31,927 bases of DNA. Source: Plantago elongata (taxonomy: Eukaryota; Streptophyta; Magnoliopsida; Lamiales; Plantaginaceae). The notes under the pieces are model-generated. The model worked only from the letters and a program-made list of their open reading frames with translations, was not told the DNA's origin and ran no database searches. The stretch spans positions 1 to 31,927 of the forward strand of contig JAYMSP010001456.1 in NCBI GenBank assembly GCA_036897095.1. The letters are read 5' to 3'. A program made the position numbers and the translations under genes. Below, in pieces: positions 1 through 11,640 of this stretch; within the stretch, counting starts at the first letter, position 1, and each line of letters opens with the position of its first letter.

Positions 1-327
1 GTTTTATTACTTGCAGGACCGTCTCGGAGATTTAAGGGGCCATGTGTCATAAGTTAAACTAGAGCACTGAATAATAGTATTTTTTTGAAATAAAAATAAA
101 ATATAATATTTAAAGATGTGAAAATAAATATTGTTACTAATATATATATTTATATAATGAAAAAATATATTTAATATTAAAAATATATTAGTAAAATAAT
201 ATACATAAAATTTTGAAGAAATAAAATAATTTAAACATTAGTCACACATTAATATAACCAAGTAAAATCACATTGTTGGTCTAAAAAGTATGTTGGTCCA
301 AAAAAATATATATTTATTTAAAAAATA
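1..327. other. AT-rich intergenic, no gene
   Basis: No supported coding region. The first 50 bases are less AT-rich than what follows and read like the end of a dispersed repeat, but the window edge cuts them off. The rest is low-complexity A/T sequence. Confidence 0.5.
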
Positions 328-569
328 TACGCTCTCTGTCTCGGGTTCATCTTCCTACCGGTCAGATAGATTATTAAGAAAAAAGTGAATAAAGTAGGAA
401 AGATGATGATAAAGTAGTAAAAAGAATGAAAAAAGTAAGACAAATATTGACTAAAGTAGAAAATATAGTGTATAAATTATGAGAGAGATTTACCATATTA
501 GTGATGATAAAATGAAGTTGGAATGAACCAAAATGGAATACGAGAATATGAAGTTGGACGGAGGAAGTA
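328..569. mobile_element. Stowaway-like MITE
   Basis: The left end reads TACGCTCTCTGTCTCGGGTT and the right end, in reverse complement, reads TACTTCCTCCGTCCAACTT. Both resemble the Stowaway terminus (TACTCCCTCCGTCCC), and TA borders both ends, as expected for the TA target of this Tc1/mariner-derived family. The interior has the usual run of 'aaagtag' and 'gatgataaa' segments. It is about 240 bp, non-coding and degenerate. The ends are seen directly; the family name is inferred from terminus similarity. Confidence 0.5.
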
Positions 570-1770
570 TTTATTAAATATTTACATCTAACATTTTAAA
601 CAAAAGAAAGTGAAAGTAAAGGGGAGAAATAAAATAATGTTAAATGAATGGATCTAGGAAGTCTCGAAACTATTACCTTTACAAGAAAGAGTAAATAACA
701 AAAAATTTATGACCATTAGACCATACTACTTTAATAGCCAATTTATTAACACATATAATGTCTAACGTATATGAATATATTCTACAGTATCGGAAAAATA
801 TGGGGCCCCTATGTTTGGTGGGCCCTGTGTGGACGGGCTCCCCGCACACCATCTTAACCGGGCCTGATTACTTGTACAACTATTTCATTCGGTGTAATCT
901 ATATTGTCTAGTTTTTTCATTATATTATCTAATTTTACATTATATTGTCTAGTTTATAAAATGAATTCTCTAGTTTTTACATGATATTAAATTTACACTA
1001 TTTTAGCTTTTTTACATTATATTGTATTGTTTAAAATTTACTTGATCCATTTTTAATGAACCCGGATCAAAAAATCCACGAAAAATTATCAAGGTAAGTT
1101 GGAAAAAAAGGTATAATTATCTAATTTTATCATTTAAAAAGAACTTTCAAAACTATTAAAATGTAGAGGTCTCTCACGAAACATGCTCTTTCCTTTAATT
1201 GTTGTCGTCAATGTGTATCATAACTCAATAAACCTCACATAACAAGAATGAATATAAATATAAGATATAGGGCGTGGATGGACATCTTTTAAAAACTAAT
1301 CTGAAGTGCGATTCGAATTTGTGGGATAAGATAAGATTATTTTTTAATTCAATTTCCGGTTACGGATCCATTGAACAGTATCCCAATAAGATTTATTGCA
1401 CTCTCATTCTATTTTAGCATGGCTTTTAATATCAATCAGCTATAGAATGGTTCGTACACATATGTTCCAAATACAACTCCAATTATGATTCGTCCTCAAA
1501 CAATATAATGAATAGAACGGAAATCTCTAGAGTGAGAATCAAAAGGATGATAATGGACCGGATTGGGGTGCGGGAACATTCAAACTACAGGTCTGACCCA
1601 TTATTTTTAGGCTAGGGCCCATCCTAGCTCACGCCTACTAAGAGATTAATTTTTACACTGGATCGAATTTGAAAAATACTTATTTAGATCAGATCTATAA
1701 ATTAAATTACAAACGTCATACTCTCAGAGTTACTTTTACTTTGAAAATATTACAATATCTGTTAATTTAT
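570..1770. other. Intergenic; imperfect short tandem repeats
   Basis: No gene. From about 891 to 1035 a motif like 'cattatattgtctagttt' recurs several times with variation, roughly every 25 bp, suggesting a decayed minisatellite. A short ORF at 758-952 has no recognisable domain and overlaps this repeat, so I do not call it a gene. A slightly GC-richer patch lies at 800-870. Confidence 0.4.
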
Positions 1771-2290
1771 GTTGAGAAAAGCTCCGAAATATTATGTGGG
1801 AAGACGTTTCTCTTCCCCAGCGCCCCGCTTTAACGAAATTGGCTAAGTTCGTCTAGAGGTGCAGTATCTGTTTATTATTTTATTACTATCTTATTTTAAG
1901 AAATTAAATCCTGTTTTGATTAGCCAGTCAGAGAATAAATGTAGAGTCTCCTATTTCTAGTATTAGTCTCTTGTTGTAGCATATCTTTTTCAACATTTTA
2001 TTACCATTAGAACTCTTGAGTCTTGACTACCTAGAATATTCTGTCACGTAGCAAGTATAAATAGGATCTTAGGGTTTAACCCTAATTATACGAATATTTA
2101 TGAAGACAGATATTTCCATCATTCCGACTGCCTTGCGTGCACCGGCTAGTTCAAACCATATCCGCGAACCTACCCTTTTAATGGTTGAATCTACTCCTTT
2201 CGAGCATTAAAACCATGATAAAAGATTTGGTAATCCGTCCAACGAATTATTCTCAAAAAATTACGTACACAGATATTATTATTTCCAATG
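1771..2290 (+). mobile_element. Possible LTR retrotransposon remnant
   Basis: The stretch begins near TGTTGAGAAAAGCTCC and contains a TATA-box-like TATAAATAGG at about 2056, followed by CTTAGGGTTTAACCCTAATT, an arrangement common in plant Copia-type LTRs. No second LTR, primer binding site or gag/pol sequence is visible, so at best it is a solo or truncated LTR. The borders are guesses. Confidence 0.25.
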
Positions 2291-2666
2291 TAGGGAGAAT
2301 CATTTTTATTGACGGAGAACGCTTGACCTGTGTTACGATTTGACTTCTTATGTTACAATGCATTGACCATCAATTATTAGCGATAGTACGTAGTAATAAT
2401 AAGCCGAAGTTTGACACGAAAATAGCTACAATTAATTCATTCAATGGAAGTGGCTTGGCTACTGGCTAGGCTGTTAGTGGGAAAGCATATAATTAAACAG
2501 TCAAAATAAAATAGAGATGTTTCTGGATGATAAGGCCAAAGAAAGGTATAGCTTGATTGATCATCAAGTTTTATTTGAATGATGATATGAAAGCATATAT
2601 ATATAATGAGACCAAAAATTCTAAGTCAGTTACATTTTTGTGCGACCTGGATAGCTAGAATTGACT

Positions 2667-2938
2667 AATGTTGATAAAAAATATCTCATAAATAAAAAAA
2701 TATCACCAATATTAATTATACATGGCTGATAATTTTTTTGATAATTTTCACAGATTTTTGTATTTAGATAAACACTAACACTTATTTTATTTTTATACAA
2801 TGTTGATAAAAAAATGTCTCATAAATAAAAAATATCACCAATATTGATTATACATGGGCCATGGCTGATAATTTTTTTGATATTTTCACAGATTTTTGTA
2901 TTTAGATAAACACTAACACTAATTTTATTTTTATACAG
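2667..2938. repeat. About 132 bp tandem duplication
   Basis: Two adjacent, nearly identical AT-rich units (2667-2798 and 2799-2938) both begin AATGTTGATAAAAAA and run through a shared CACAGATTTTTGTATTTAG segment. The second unit has a small insertion (GGGCCAT near 2857) and a few substitutions. Non-coding; a short minus-strand ORF across it is fortuitous. Confidence 0.8.
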
Positions 2939-3194
2939 CTTCAGAATTTTGTATCGTAAAAAATTTGAAAGCCTAATACGTTTGAACATGTTGGATTTTG
3001 GCATGGATTGCATTATCAATCTTTTTATATACAAACGAGAGTTAAAAAATAACCTTCCCTTTGGCAAAGATGTTTGCAATTGTGGTCTACATTTCTTATC
3101 AAAATCCAATTATCAAAGGATTTGATCGAAATAGTCAAATTGTTTATGGTTTAAGGAAGGGAAAAAACGACTTAAATGCACATGTTACATGTGC

Positions 3195-3273
3195 GCTGAG
3201 CTGTATCATGCTTGCATGAGCGACTTTCAGATACTCTAAAAGTCATTTTGCATGCCGTTAGTGTAAGAGAATG
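3195..3273. repeat. Duplicated block downstream of copy A
   Basis: This block shares GCTGAGCTGT and a run similar to AAAAGTCATTTTGCATGC with 18300-18366. The two blocks lie about 1.4 kb beyond the stop codons of copies A and B respectively, in the same orientation. It may be a remnant of flanking DNA duplicated with the genes, or a dispersed repeat. Confidence 0.5.
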
Positions 3274-3394
3274 ATGTTTTAGAAAATATTATGTAACTTC
3301 CCAACCCACCACGTGGATAATATGACTATAACATATAATATATCGTTATATGGTATGAGGTATTTAAAAAAATTAAAATGTAAATGTATGTGTC

Positions 3395-4041
3395 CGGGAC
3401 GGACCTACATACGCGGAAGGGACCGCAATCGCTACCCCTCAATTTTGGGCATGAAGTGCCTATTATACCCCTTCCAAAAATTTAATGAATAGTGATATAT
3501 TTAGTAAGAATGAATTATGAAAGAAATTGGTACAACTCAGCTGGTGCACCTATATTCCATTAAGCCTTCCCCTGTCAATTGATCACAAGTTTGATTCTCA
3601 GTAGTGTTAGATTTTCCAACCATTTTGTTTATTTGTTTTTCTACCATTTACTTGACATTTTTCATTGTTTCTTATGATTCAGTAACATTTTTTTTTATTT
3701 CTCTCTTTTTTAATGTTCTTTTAGTTTACATTTCACAATCATATTTTATAAATACTTAACTTTATTTCTTTAATTCTCTTTGTTTCTTTATTTTTTCTAC
3801 TCAATGGTAAATTCATTTACTTAATATACTTTAAAAATTATTCAATCTAAACAAAGCTATATTATATCTAATTCCTACCGTTTATGAGCACATAATTTAA
3901 AAAATTATAGTCTAAACATTGTTCTTTACTATGTGAGTTTTAAAAACGTAATTTTTATTAGTCATTAATAATGAATTTTTTAAATTAAATTTATAGTAAA
4001 AAATTTACTACCCCTGACATATATTTCTGCATCCGTCCCTA
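3395..4041. mobile_element. hAT-like non-autonomous element
   Basis: The left end reads CGGGACGGACCTACATA; the right end in reverse complement reads TAGGGACGGATGCAGAAATA. These imperfect terminal inverted repeats, with a GGGACGGA core, resemble termini common in plant hAT-type elements. The flanking octamers (TATGTGTC and CATGGGTG) match at only 5 of 8 positions, so a target duplication is doubtful. The interior is non-coding and AT-rich. Confidence 0.4.
3529..3605 (+). mobile_element. SINE-like tRNA-derived head, nested
   Basis: GGTACAACTCAGCTGGTGCA resembles a tRNA-type A box and AAGTTTGATTCTCAG, about 50 bp on, resembles a B box (GGTTCGATTCC). Together they look like the RNA polymerase III head of a plant SINE. 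It lies inside the hAT-like element at 3395-4041. The spacing is somewhat long and both boxes are degenerate. Confidence 0.35.
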
Positions 4042-4717
4042 CATGGGTGGAGTGCTGTCTAAAATGGACAAAACAATAATGTGCAAAATGTAATTAGTGT
4101 TCAGAAAGTTTATCGAAAAAATTCTAGCTAAATCTTTAACATCAAATACTAGAAAAGAACTCAAAATGAATTAATTAATATTGTATTGTAACTCAAACAG
4201 TGTTGAGTTAATATAATATTGTAACCTAACGAATCACGAGGAACTAAAGTTTAGTGTGACGATGGATCATTTTTTGAATTATTGAGTTATATCCCATTTA
4301 GCATGGCATATCGTGACTGTTTGAGCTAAAATTTTAAGACTCCTGCCGGTGAGGAACCCAAGTTTATTTGGCAATTAGCCCAGTCCACTATTTGTCCAAA
4401 CTTTCCCTGGAGTTCAGGCCCAATGAAAAACTACTGGAACTGCCATTTTTAGACCAGACATGGTGCAGATCTACAGATTTGGCATTCTATAAAGGATGAC
4501 ATAATTGAAAGTTTAGATCAATTTACAGTGAAATATGTAACCATTTATGATTGCTACGAACATTAATGTTATTACAACTATGTTATGTTACAAAGCTGAA
4601 CGGTGCACATTTACAACCCAGTCGGGATAACAGAGATTCTCTTATAACTATCGACACTCTGCTTTCTTCCTCCCCCATATGGCCATATACAAAAATAAAC
4701 GAAACAAAATATTTTCT
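4042..4717. other. 3' flank of PHO1-like copy A
   Basis: No second gene is seen. This should hold the 3' untranslated region of copy A on the minus strand. A TTTATT at about 4363 would read AATAAA on the minus strand, but it lies some 350 bases beyond the stop and other weaker signals are closer, so no polyadenylation site is assigned. Confidence 0.4.
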
Positions 4718-7700
4718 CTAATCATCTTTGTCATCATCATAGTTAAATGGCAGCGGCACTGATTTGAATGCGCGGAAATGACCAACATTGTTCAGATGTT
4801 CGTTCTCCAACCTGAAGAAATTCCATGAACCGCGACGAAGTATCTCGAGGAATGCCATTATTGTGATCATGGTCTGCCTATGCAAATTGAAAATGGTGAT
4901 GTCCATTACTGTCTGAATCCAAGCTAGCCTCAATACTGCATCTAACACCTATATATTGAATAACCGAAGTGTTATTGTAATTCTCAAGATATTATTAATG
5001 TAGTGTACATTCTGAACTTGATGAACATATAGTGTATGGATACTCACCATTGCTACAAAGTAGACACTTTTGTATGGGACAAGTAGTTTGTCTCTCAGGA
5101 ACCGGTTCTTGGAATTTTTCTGGAGAAGTCCCATGTCGAAGAAGATGTCCCAGTATATGAGAAGTACTGTTGCAATGATTGATGTTATCCATGCTGTTAT
5201 TAGCCAGCCAACCTCTCCATTGAGATTGTACGCGGTTCTGGCACATACTGCTACGATTGTCATAGCATATTTGATCCCGTTGTATCCTTGCCATACATCT
5301 CCCTCATCATACCACCGGCGTAGACACTAAGAATTCGACATCCAAAATATTGGTTAGTACTCATGCTCAATTTTTTCTTCATTTATGCTTTTATGTATCA
5401 ACAACAAGGTCTAGAAAAGTATGTTACTCATGTAGTACCTGCATGAAGCGCCACCAAAATGGCAGTCCACCTAAAATGTACGAGAATGTGAGGAAAACAT
5501 GACTTGAACTGCAGCTGTTTCGCCTGTGCCTGTAGTCTCCCCATCCATAATAGCAAATGTAGAACTCTACGCTCCTCAAAGCTTGAACCTGACTCGTAAA
5601 CTGGTCTGCAACTAAGAAATCTGGCAGTGTAACCTTCATATGAAACATGGAAATATTGGTCAGAGTAAGAAATTTGTTAATCTGGGAATTAGTTGGAGGA
5701 TAGTGTTGTTACCTTATAAAGAGGAGATAAGAAGCAATGGAGAAGACACCTCAGCAGGAAGAAACGACTTGAACGGTACAAGATGTTGAAGGGGCAGATC
5801 ATAATGCCAGCCAAAATCTGCCAGAAAGGGTAAATTTAAATTAGTATCAGCTTGATCAAGATCTAAAAAGTTACTGTAGTAGAAACATATGTTTCGGTTG
5901 AAAAGTGGAAATATATTTACCGCTACAAGTACAATAGGGAGCAGTTCTGTTATCAATAGATAGTCTTGAGTCTCTGGATCCATTCCCATATCCAGATTGG
6001 CAAGCACACACGAAAGAGCTAAGACACTTAGACTGAAACTGATGAGTAAAATTTCTTTGTAGCCTAGTTCTGTTCCTTGCTTGAAACCGAGTATGAAAGA
6101 GTAATTGACTCGATATTTCCTCCAAAAATATATGCACACGGCATATGACAGCATGTGGAAGATGATGAACCCAAACAAACTGCAGCAAGAGTTTAATTGA
6201 TCGTCAGGTCATGTATGAAAGACTCGACTGATACTTGATATTCAACTAGACATAAGAAACGGGGATATATAGATATATAGAATAAGTTAGCACCTATAGA
6301 GTGGAAACATAGTATTCATGTAAATATCAGTGCCTTGCTGATCTGTTATATGACTTTGGCGGACTGATAGGATTAAGGCCACGATAAGGGCAACCGTACA
6401 ACCAACTAAGAATCCTGCATTTTACAAACCTCAATAATGTTAGAGTTAAGAACAAAAGTAGTGCAAAACTATCAACAGACTGTTTCCTGCAATTTTACCT
6501 GTTGAAAATGATACGCTATGTCTTTCCTTTCTTGGACTAGGCCTTAAAATCTTCAGTCCTAGCCTTTGATTGGAATTGGCAAAATGTTTAATGAAAGTGG
6601 CTTCTGTCCTTTCCATTAATCTATTTACCTGCAATTGCACATATAAACAAATTAATCTACGAAATCCAGATCGACATGGATAGATATTCATCGACCATCT
6701 TGAGTGCAAATATTACATACCTCATCTGAGGTTCCTAGGAAAGAATCATCAACCATTTTCATATAAGATTTTGATGCACTTCTTGAAGCAATCTGGATAA
6801 AACATCACATATAAACACATTTAAGCAACCAGATAAAACATCACATTATAAACACATTCATGTAGAATAGATATATACCTTATCATATTTCCTCATGATT
6901 TTGGATACTGCTGTTAGGTTTAGGAAACTGTTGCATTTTAAGAAAGAAAATCATAATCAGTTCCTGAGATAAATGTTTTTACTCTTTGCTATAGCACAGT
7001 GCTAACTATATTAGAACTTAGAACTGTGCAAGGTGCAACGACATGGTGTAGGAAAGACTAAACCATGAAATATATACTTGATGTATTACCTGTAGCTTTT
7101 GAGAAGGTTAAGCTTGTTGTAAAACTCAATCAAAGCATTCTTAAGTTGTTTTTTCGCTTTCCTCAGATTATCCGTACTGAACTTCAGCTCAGTCTGTGTT
7201 GGGATTTTGAGAAACTCTTTAATGGTTTCCCCTGGTGTTGACACAATGGCATTAAACTTGACCTGTTTAAGTATCTCATCTTGTTTTTTGTATCTCAATG
7301 TGTTATTTGCTGCATTTGCTTCTTTAACTTTTACTTCTAAAGGCTTCATGTCATCTGCCTCATCACTAGAATTGCTACTGAACGACTCCTCTCGTAGCAG
7401 ATGCCTCATCGTTACTGAATTTTCTTCAGATATCGCATCCATGTGTGGGTGTATCACATGTCTTTCTGCATCGATAAAAGTCAAACTTTACGATCATGAA
7501 CTCTACATATAAGTCGTCAATCTTTCTGTATTTGGTCTTCTTCAAGGAACTATGTCATGATGCATAGTATAATAATTTAGGATTAGAAAACACTTCACTT
7601 TAGTCAATTACAGAGTCCAGATACCTAATTAAGCATACATGCATCTCCAAGATTATTGCAACCAGATTAGTTGAATAGCCACATTGACTAATTTTAGACA

Positions 7701-8499
7701 TAATAATATAGAATAGTAGGTAATCTACATGAACACGCATTCTAATTCTGGCCATTCTCCAAGGATCTTGTAGTAGTACAATTTGAATTTGACTACTAAG
7801 GTGATCTGAATGGTAAGTAATTTCGAGATGCAGCAATGAACAAATATCGAAGAAAGATTTGTTAAACGGACACGATTAGACGTAAAACTGACTATTTTAA
7901 CATGAGAAACACTTACGGCTTCTGGCCCGTGCAACGGCAGGAGAATCAGCTGACAATGCGGCTGTAGAAGCTTTAACCTCGGATGCCAGCCTGGCCGTAT
8001 CCTCCACACTATTAAGCCATCCGTCCGGATGCTCCACCTTAGCCCGAAAAGCAATGAACGCATCCATTTGCTTATTCAACTCACCAGCTTCATCCATAAC
8101 TTTATCAACCTTCCCCCTGTAAAACTTCAAGACTTTATTGAACTCCTCGTCCAATCGCTTGAAATATGTAAGCTCGTATTCACCTCCTTCATCCGCAGCA
8201 TTCATGAAATGAGTCTCGGAGCCTTCAGTCCCGTCTTTCTTCACGTTGTTCACATGAATGACCTGGTTTTCGATATCAATTTGCTGCGGAGTGGTAGGAG
8301 GATGTCTGGTGAGGTGTATCAAGCCACTGAACACTCGGAAGCTGCCAATTCGAGGTGTTGCACTTGCACTTGCAGGTGGTTCGCTTTGTTGCTTGAAATT
8401 CTTTAGCTCTTTCAACACACTTTTTAAAAGTTTATAGTCTAAGTATGCATCGCGCCATTCCGGAACCATTTGTGACCGGAATTCCTTCCCGAACTTCAT
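4718..8499 (-). CDS. PHO1-like: PHO1-family SPX-EXS phosphate exporter, copy A
   Basis: Eleven exons: 8499-7917, 7465-7090, 6927-6879, 6792-6721, 6628-6499, 6414-6294, 6179-5921, 5817-5713, 5633-5439, 5326-5048, 4948-4718; all introns GT-AG; 799 aa, usual for PHO1 (about 780-800). The start is MKFGKEF, the conserved SPX N-terminus; Y22 and K26 match the SPX phosphate-binding pair. SPX runs to KIMRKYDK (residues 329-336), where B and C have KIMKKYDK. Hydrophobic segments begin near residue 405 ([18 protein letters not shown]), then 444-463 and about 487-504. EXS landmarks: [55 protein letters not shown] and LENEHLNN, with an acidic tail NYDDDKDD. Family members export phosphate, classically into xylem, and sense inositol pyrophosphates through SPX. 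Compared with B and C it has an extra intron before VTLPDF and lacks two others. Linker 195-319 is strongly diverged. PHO1 family is certain; the subfamily (H3/H9/H10-like) is a guess. Confidence 0.95.
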
Positions 8500-8727
8500 C
8501 GTTTCCTGGTTAACAGGCTCGTACAAGAAAGTTTCTTTTTAATGTAAAAAGATGTTTACTTGGCTTATATGTCGTTATCGAAGTTTAAAATTGAGAGTGG
8601 AGGATCGAGCCAAAACTTTCCTACGAGAGGTACGGATTGAGAGAGTATTGAGAGAGAAATTAAGGGCATGGGTTTTGGAAGAGTTAAAATGATTGTGGTG
8701 TAACTAATTTGAAAGAAATGGAACGTG

Positions 8728-8735
8728 TATATATA
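8728..8735 (-). promoter_or_regulatory. Candidate TATA box of copy A
   Basis: TATATATA lies about 230 bases upstream of the copy A start codon. The interval would be the 5' leader. It is only a sequence match; in AT-rich plant DNA such strings are frequent. No GNATATNC (P1BS) site occurs in the 500 bases upstream of the start. Confidence 0.4.
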
Positions 8736-11229
8736 GAAATAAATCCCATATGAATAATAACTTTATTTCAAGATCGCCATAACTCATTACTAAATGTAAT
8801 ACAATTAAGTAATGGCTGCTTGCTGTGCAATAAACATTAATTAAGACAAGATCCTGGCCTTAAGTACCATTTAGTGAAAATTATATTACTAATAATTAAT
8901 TTATAATGATATTAATTGTACAATGGTAAATTCAAATAAAATTGACATTAACTATCGCCCGCCAGAGTTGCTGTGCTCACATGCAATTGACCGATTAAGA
9001 TTACTGGGACATTTATCAAATAGTCCCTCCGTACCAAAAAACCTGCGTTTGAACATTTTGAAATTACAAATTGCAAATTTAATTAACCTTTTATTATAAG
9101 GTCAGATAGTAGTCCTACATTAAAGTGTTTACTAAATATACCTTTTAGTTTCTTATTTAGTTCTTAATTTATAATTTCATTTATAAATATGTAATTATTA
9201 AAAAAATAATAATTCTATTATAATTATAATTTGAAATAAATATTGCATTATACCCTTTATTAAAAAAGAAAGTATTATTTTTAATAGTGATCACCGTTGA
9301 CCTCTAGCAATCATAGTTTAATTATAAAAATTTAATATTATGGCTAACAAGAATTTAACCCTTCACCACCTCATAAACTCAAATACAAATACTTACATGT
9401 CTTCAACTTAACTATAAGCACATATGATATATCTTTAAACAAACGCATCCTTATCTAAATAACAAAAGAGGAAAAATAACCACATAAATATTTATAAAAA
9501 TAACACGTGTTTTACTTTTTATCCAAAATCCATTTATAGGATCGATTTGTTTTTTTCTTTTTTATAAATTGTCATTACAACTAATAAAAAGTAAAATTCT
9601 TTTTTGTTCTTTTATTTTAGATTTTTGTACAAAACATTTTCGATGCATGTCAACTATTAACTTGGTACTCTAATATCGATTTTGCAAGCTCATGGGTGTG
9701 TTGTATTCAAGATTAGTCACCCTATACGTATTATCATCACGATCAAGTGTAATTCTAAACATAGTGATACAATTGAATTTCTTAGTATTCTTAGGTTATA
9801 GAGGCTTCCGATACCGCTATTCAATTGTGGATCCATTTTCCTTCTTCGATCATTTATTTTGAATGTCTAACGCAGATCCTTTGCAACTACAAATCTATTG
9901 TTTATCGACTATTTTCCTTATGAGTTTTATATATTTAAAAATGCTTTAATATCAAAATTGTAATGTTTGTCATAGTAGAGATAAACATACAACTGTCATC
10001 ATCATCGGAAAATGCATTTTAGTATATGTTTATACACTAAAATTATGTTTTTTGTCATACATATTTTTCCACATTTTCATGTTTTACTATTTAATTTTAA
10101 CCTTCCATCTAAAATTAAGCGTCAACCTTAGTATTATAATTTTAAAAAACAGATTAGCACTTGATTGTTTTTAAATATATGATATATTTTTTAAGAAAAT
10201 AATAATAATAACAACAACAACAACAACAATAATAATAATAATTTATGAAGTATATAATATAAGAGTATGCACATGTTAAATAACACCAACTTTTAAATCG
10301 ACTGAGAGTGTATAATTATAAAAGGTAATTTAAAAGGGTAAAGGTTAAGTTGAAATTAAAATTTAGAAAAAAGTAATTTAAAATGGTATGGAAAAGTTGA
10401 AAATAAAGTTTAGAAAAATGGACATCATTAGAACCCATGATCTCAAGCTCAATTATCCAATTCGTTTTCTGTAGACCAAAAACGCTTGTTGGTCAAGCTT
10501 TCCCGGCAATTAGTTTAAAAACCAAATTCAGTTATGATTAATTAATTACAAACCAACCTCTGTTACAACTCAAATTATCAACTTGAGGTCCTTTCAATTT
10601 CTGCAAGCTTTCAAATCAGTCCCTGTAAATCCAAAAAGTTTTGTATCCCAAAAATTCTCCAACCCAAATCCAAGTAAAGGTTTTAGATACTTCCTAACAT
10701 CGTCTAGCTTCTATCCAATTCGCACAATATTAGGTCTCTAAATCCACCAAATAAACAAGAATTTTCGAAATCCATCTCAACTTGTGAGATACTTGGTAAT
10801 ATTGCATTCACCGAAATTTACATTCTCAACTTTTGTTATATAATTTCATTAACATTTTACTATAATAGTTCAATTAATTTTATAATTATGCTTGAAATTG
10901 ATTAATAATTATTGTAAAATGCAAAAATGTTCAACCGTTTTAAAATGAAATACACATTTTATACTTCAAGCAGATTGACTGCATTTGAAGTAGGAAGTGT
11001 ACCACTCTAGGATTTAATATGAAAAATTATTATTTATACCAGATCTAGGACGTTTCTATAAATCTTATAGTAAAAGAATATCGAAATCACACAATTAGTA
11101 GGTGTTTTGCATACTTATTTGACATTGCAAAGTATTTCTAACTAGATATACAAAATTAATTACACGTCTTTGTCTAAATGATAGGAAAGGGCAAAAGGCC
11201 ACAATTCCTATCTTCCCATCAAACTCGAA
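8736..11229. other. Intergenic, no gene; possible MITE end at 9022
   Basis: No supported ORF. TAGTCCCTCCGTACCAAAAA at about 9021 resembles a Stowaway terminus, but I see no matching opposite end. A TTGACC W-box core lies at 8987-8992, about 490 bases upstream of copy A. The rest is AT-rich without recognisable structure apart from the microsatellite at 10198. Confidence 0.4.
10198..10243. repeat. AAT/AAC compound microsatellite
   Basis: A run of AAT triplets passes into about six AAC triplets and back to AAT. Seen directly; non-coding. Confidence 0.9.
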
Positions 11230-11239
11230 GAACTAGATT

Positions 11240-11580
11240 TGGAGAAAGCTCGAAGAAATGCTTGCATTGATATGCATATGAAAATATCAACGATGACATT
11301 AATTGTTGAAGTTTGTCAAACCAAAGTCATTTTCGAAACGTTATTAATTCACAATAAAATCCCAAATATTGTCGGTTAACTGAGAAAGTTGTTCATAGAA
11401 AACATACTTAATTAGTATGTTGATTACAGTGTACGTAACTAACGGAGAAAATGAGCAATTGCTTATCTATCATCGGAGGCGATGGTTGAAACTTGAAAAC
11501 ATCACATGTGCATATCGAATTAGGTCAGGACAACATCATGGCCAACATTTCTGCAAGCTGTCACACGTATTTATTCTTAA
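11240..11580. repeat. Dispersed local repeat, copy 1
   Basis: Two segments here recur in the same order and orientation at 14462-15500. One contains GGAGAAAGCTCGAAGAAATG (near 11240; compare 14462). The other contains ACGTAACTAACGGAGAAAAT (near 11434; compare 15380), followed by a shared ATTAGGTCAGGA. They are about 190 bp apart here and about 900 bp apart in the second copy. A short ORF at 11417-11602 lies in it and is not conserved. Confidence 0.55.
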
Positions 11581-11640
11581 TTATCGATTTTTAGGTCCGT
11601 GAGTCAAGCTTTGTTATTTTTAATTAAATTTTATCAAACT

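Noticed and set aside
758..952. Short plus-strand ORF of 64 codons.
   Set aside because: No domain, no splice context, and its 3' half is an imperfect tandem repeat.
3050..3085. CCCTTTGGCA, part of an IPS1-like miR399 target mimic.
   Set aside because: Only the 3' half of the motif is present; the GGGCAA half is missing, and the string lies in an AT-rich stretch with no other sign of a non-coding RNA gene.
8500..8526. Upstream in-frame start of copy A adding nine residues (MYEPVNQET) before MKFGKEF.
   Set aside because: SPX proteins of this family begin with MKFGK, the other two copies start exactly there, and exon 1 is then 583 nt in both A and B.
8500..9000. P1BS (GNATATNC) site for copy A.
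   Set aside because: Each ATAT in this stretch was checked and none has both the required G and C at the flanking positions.
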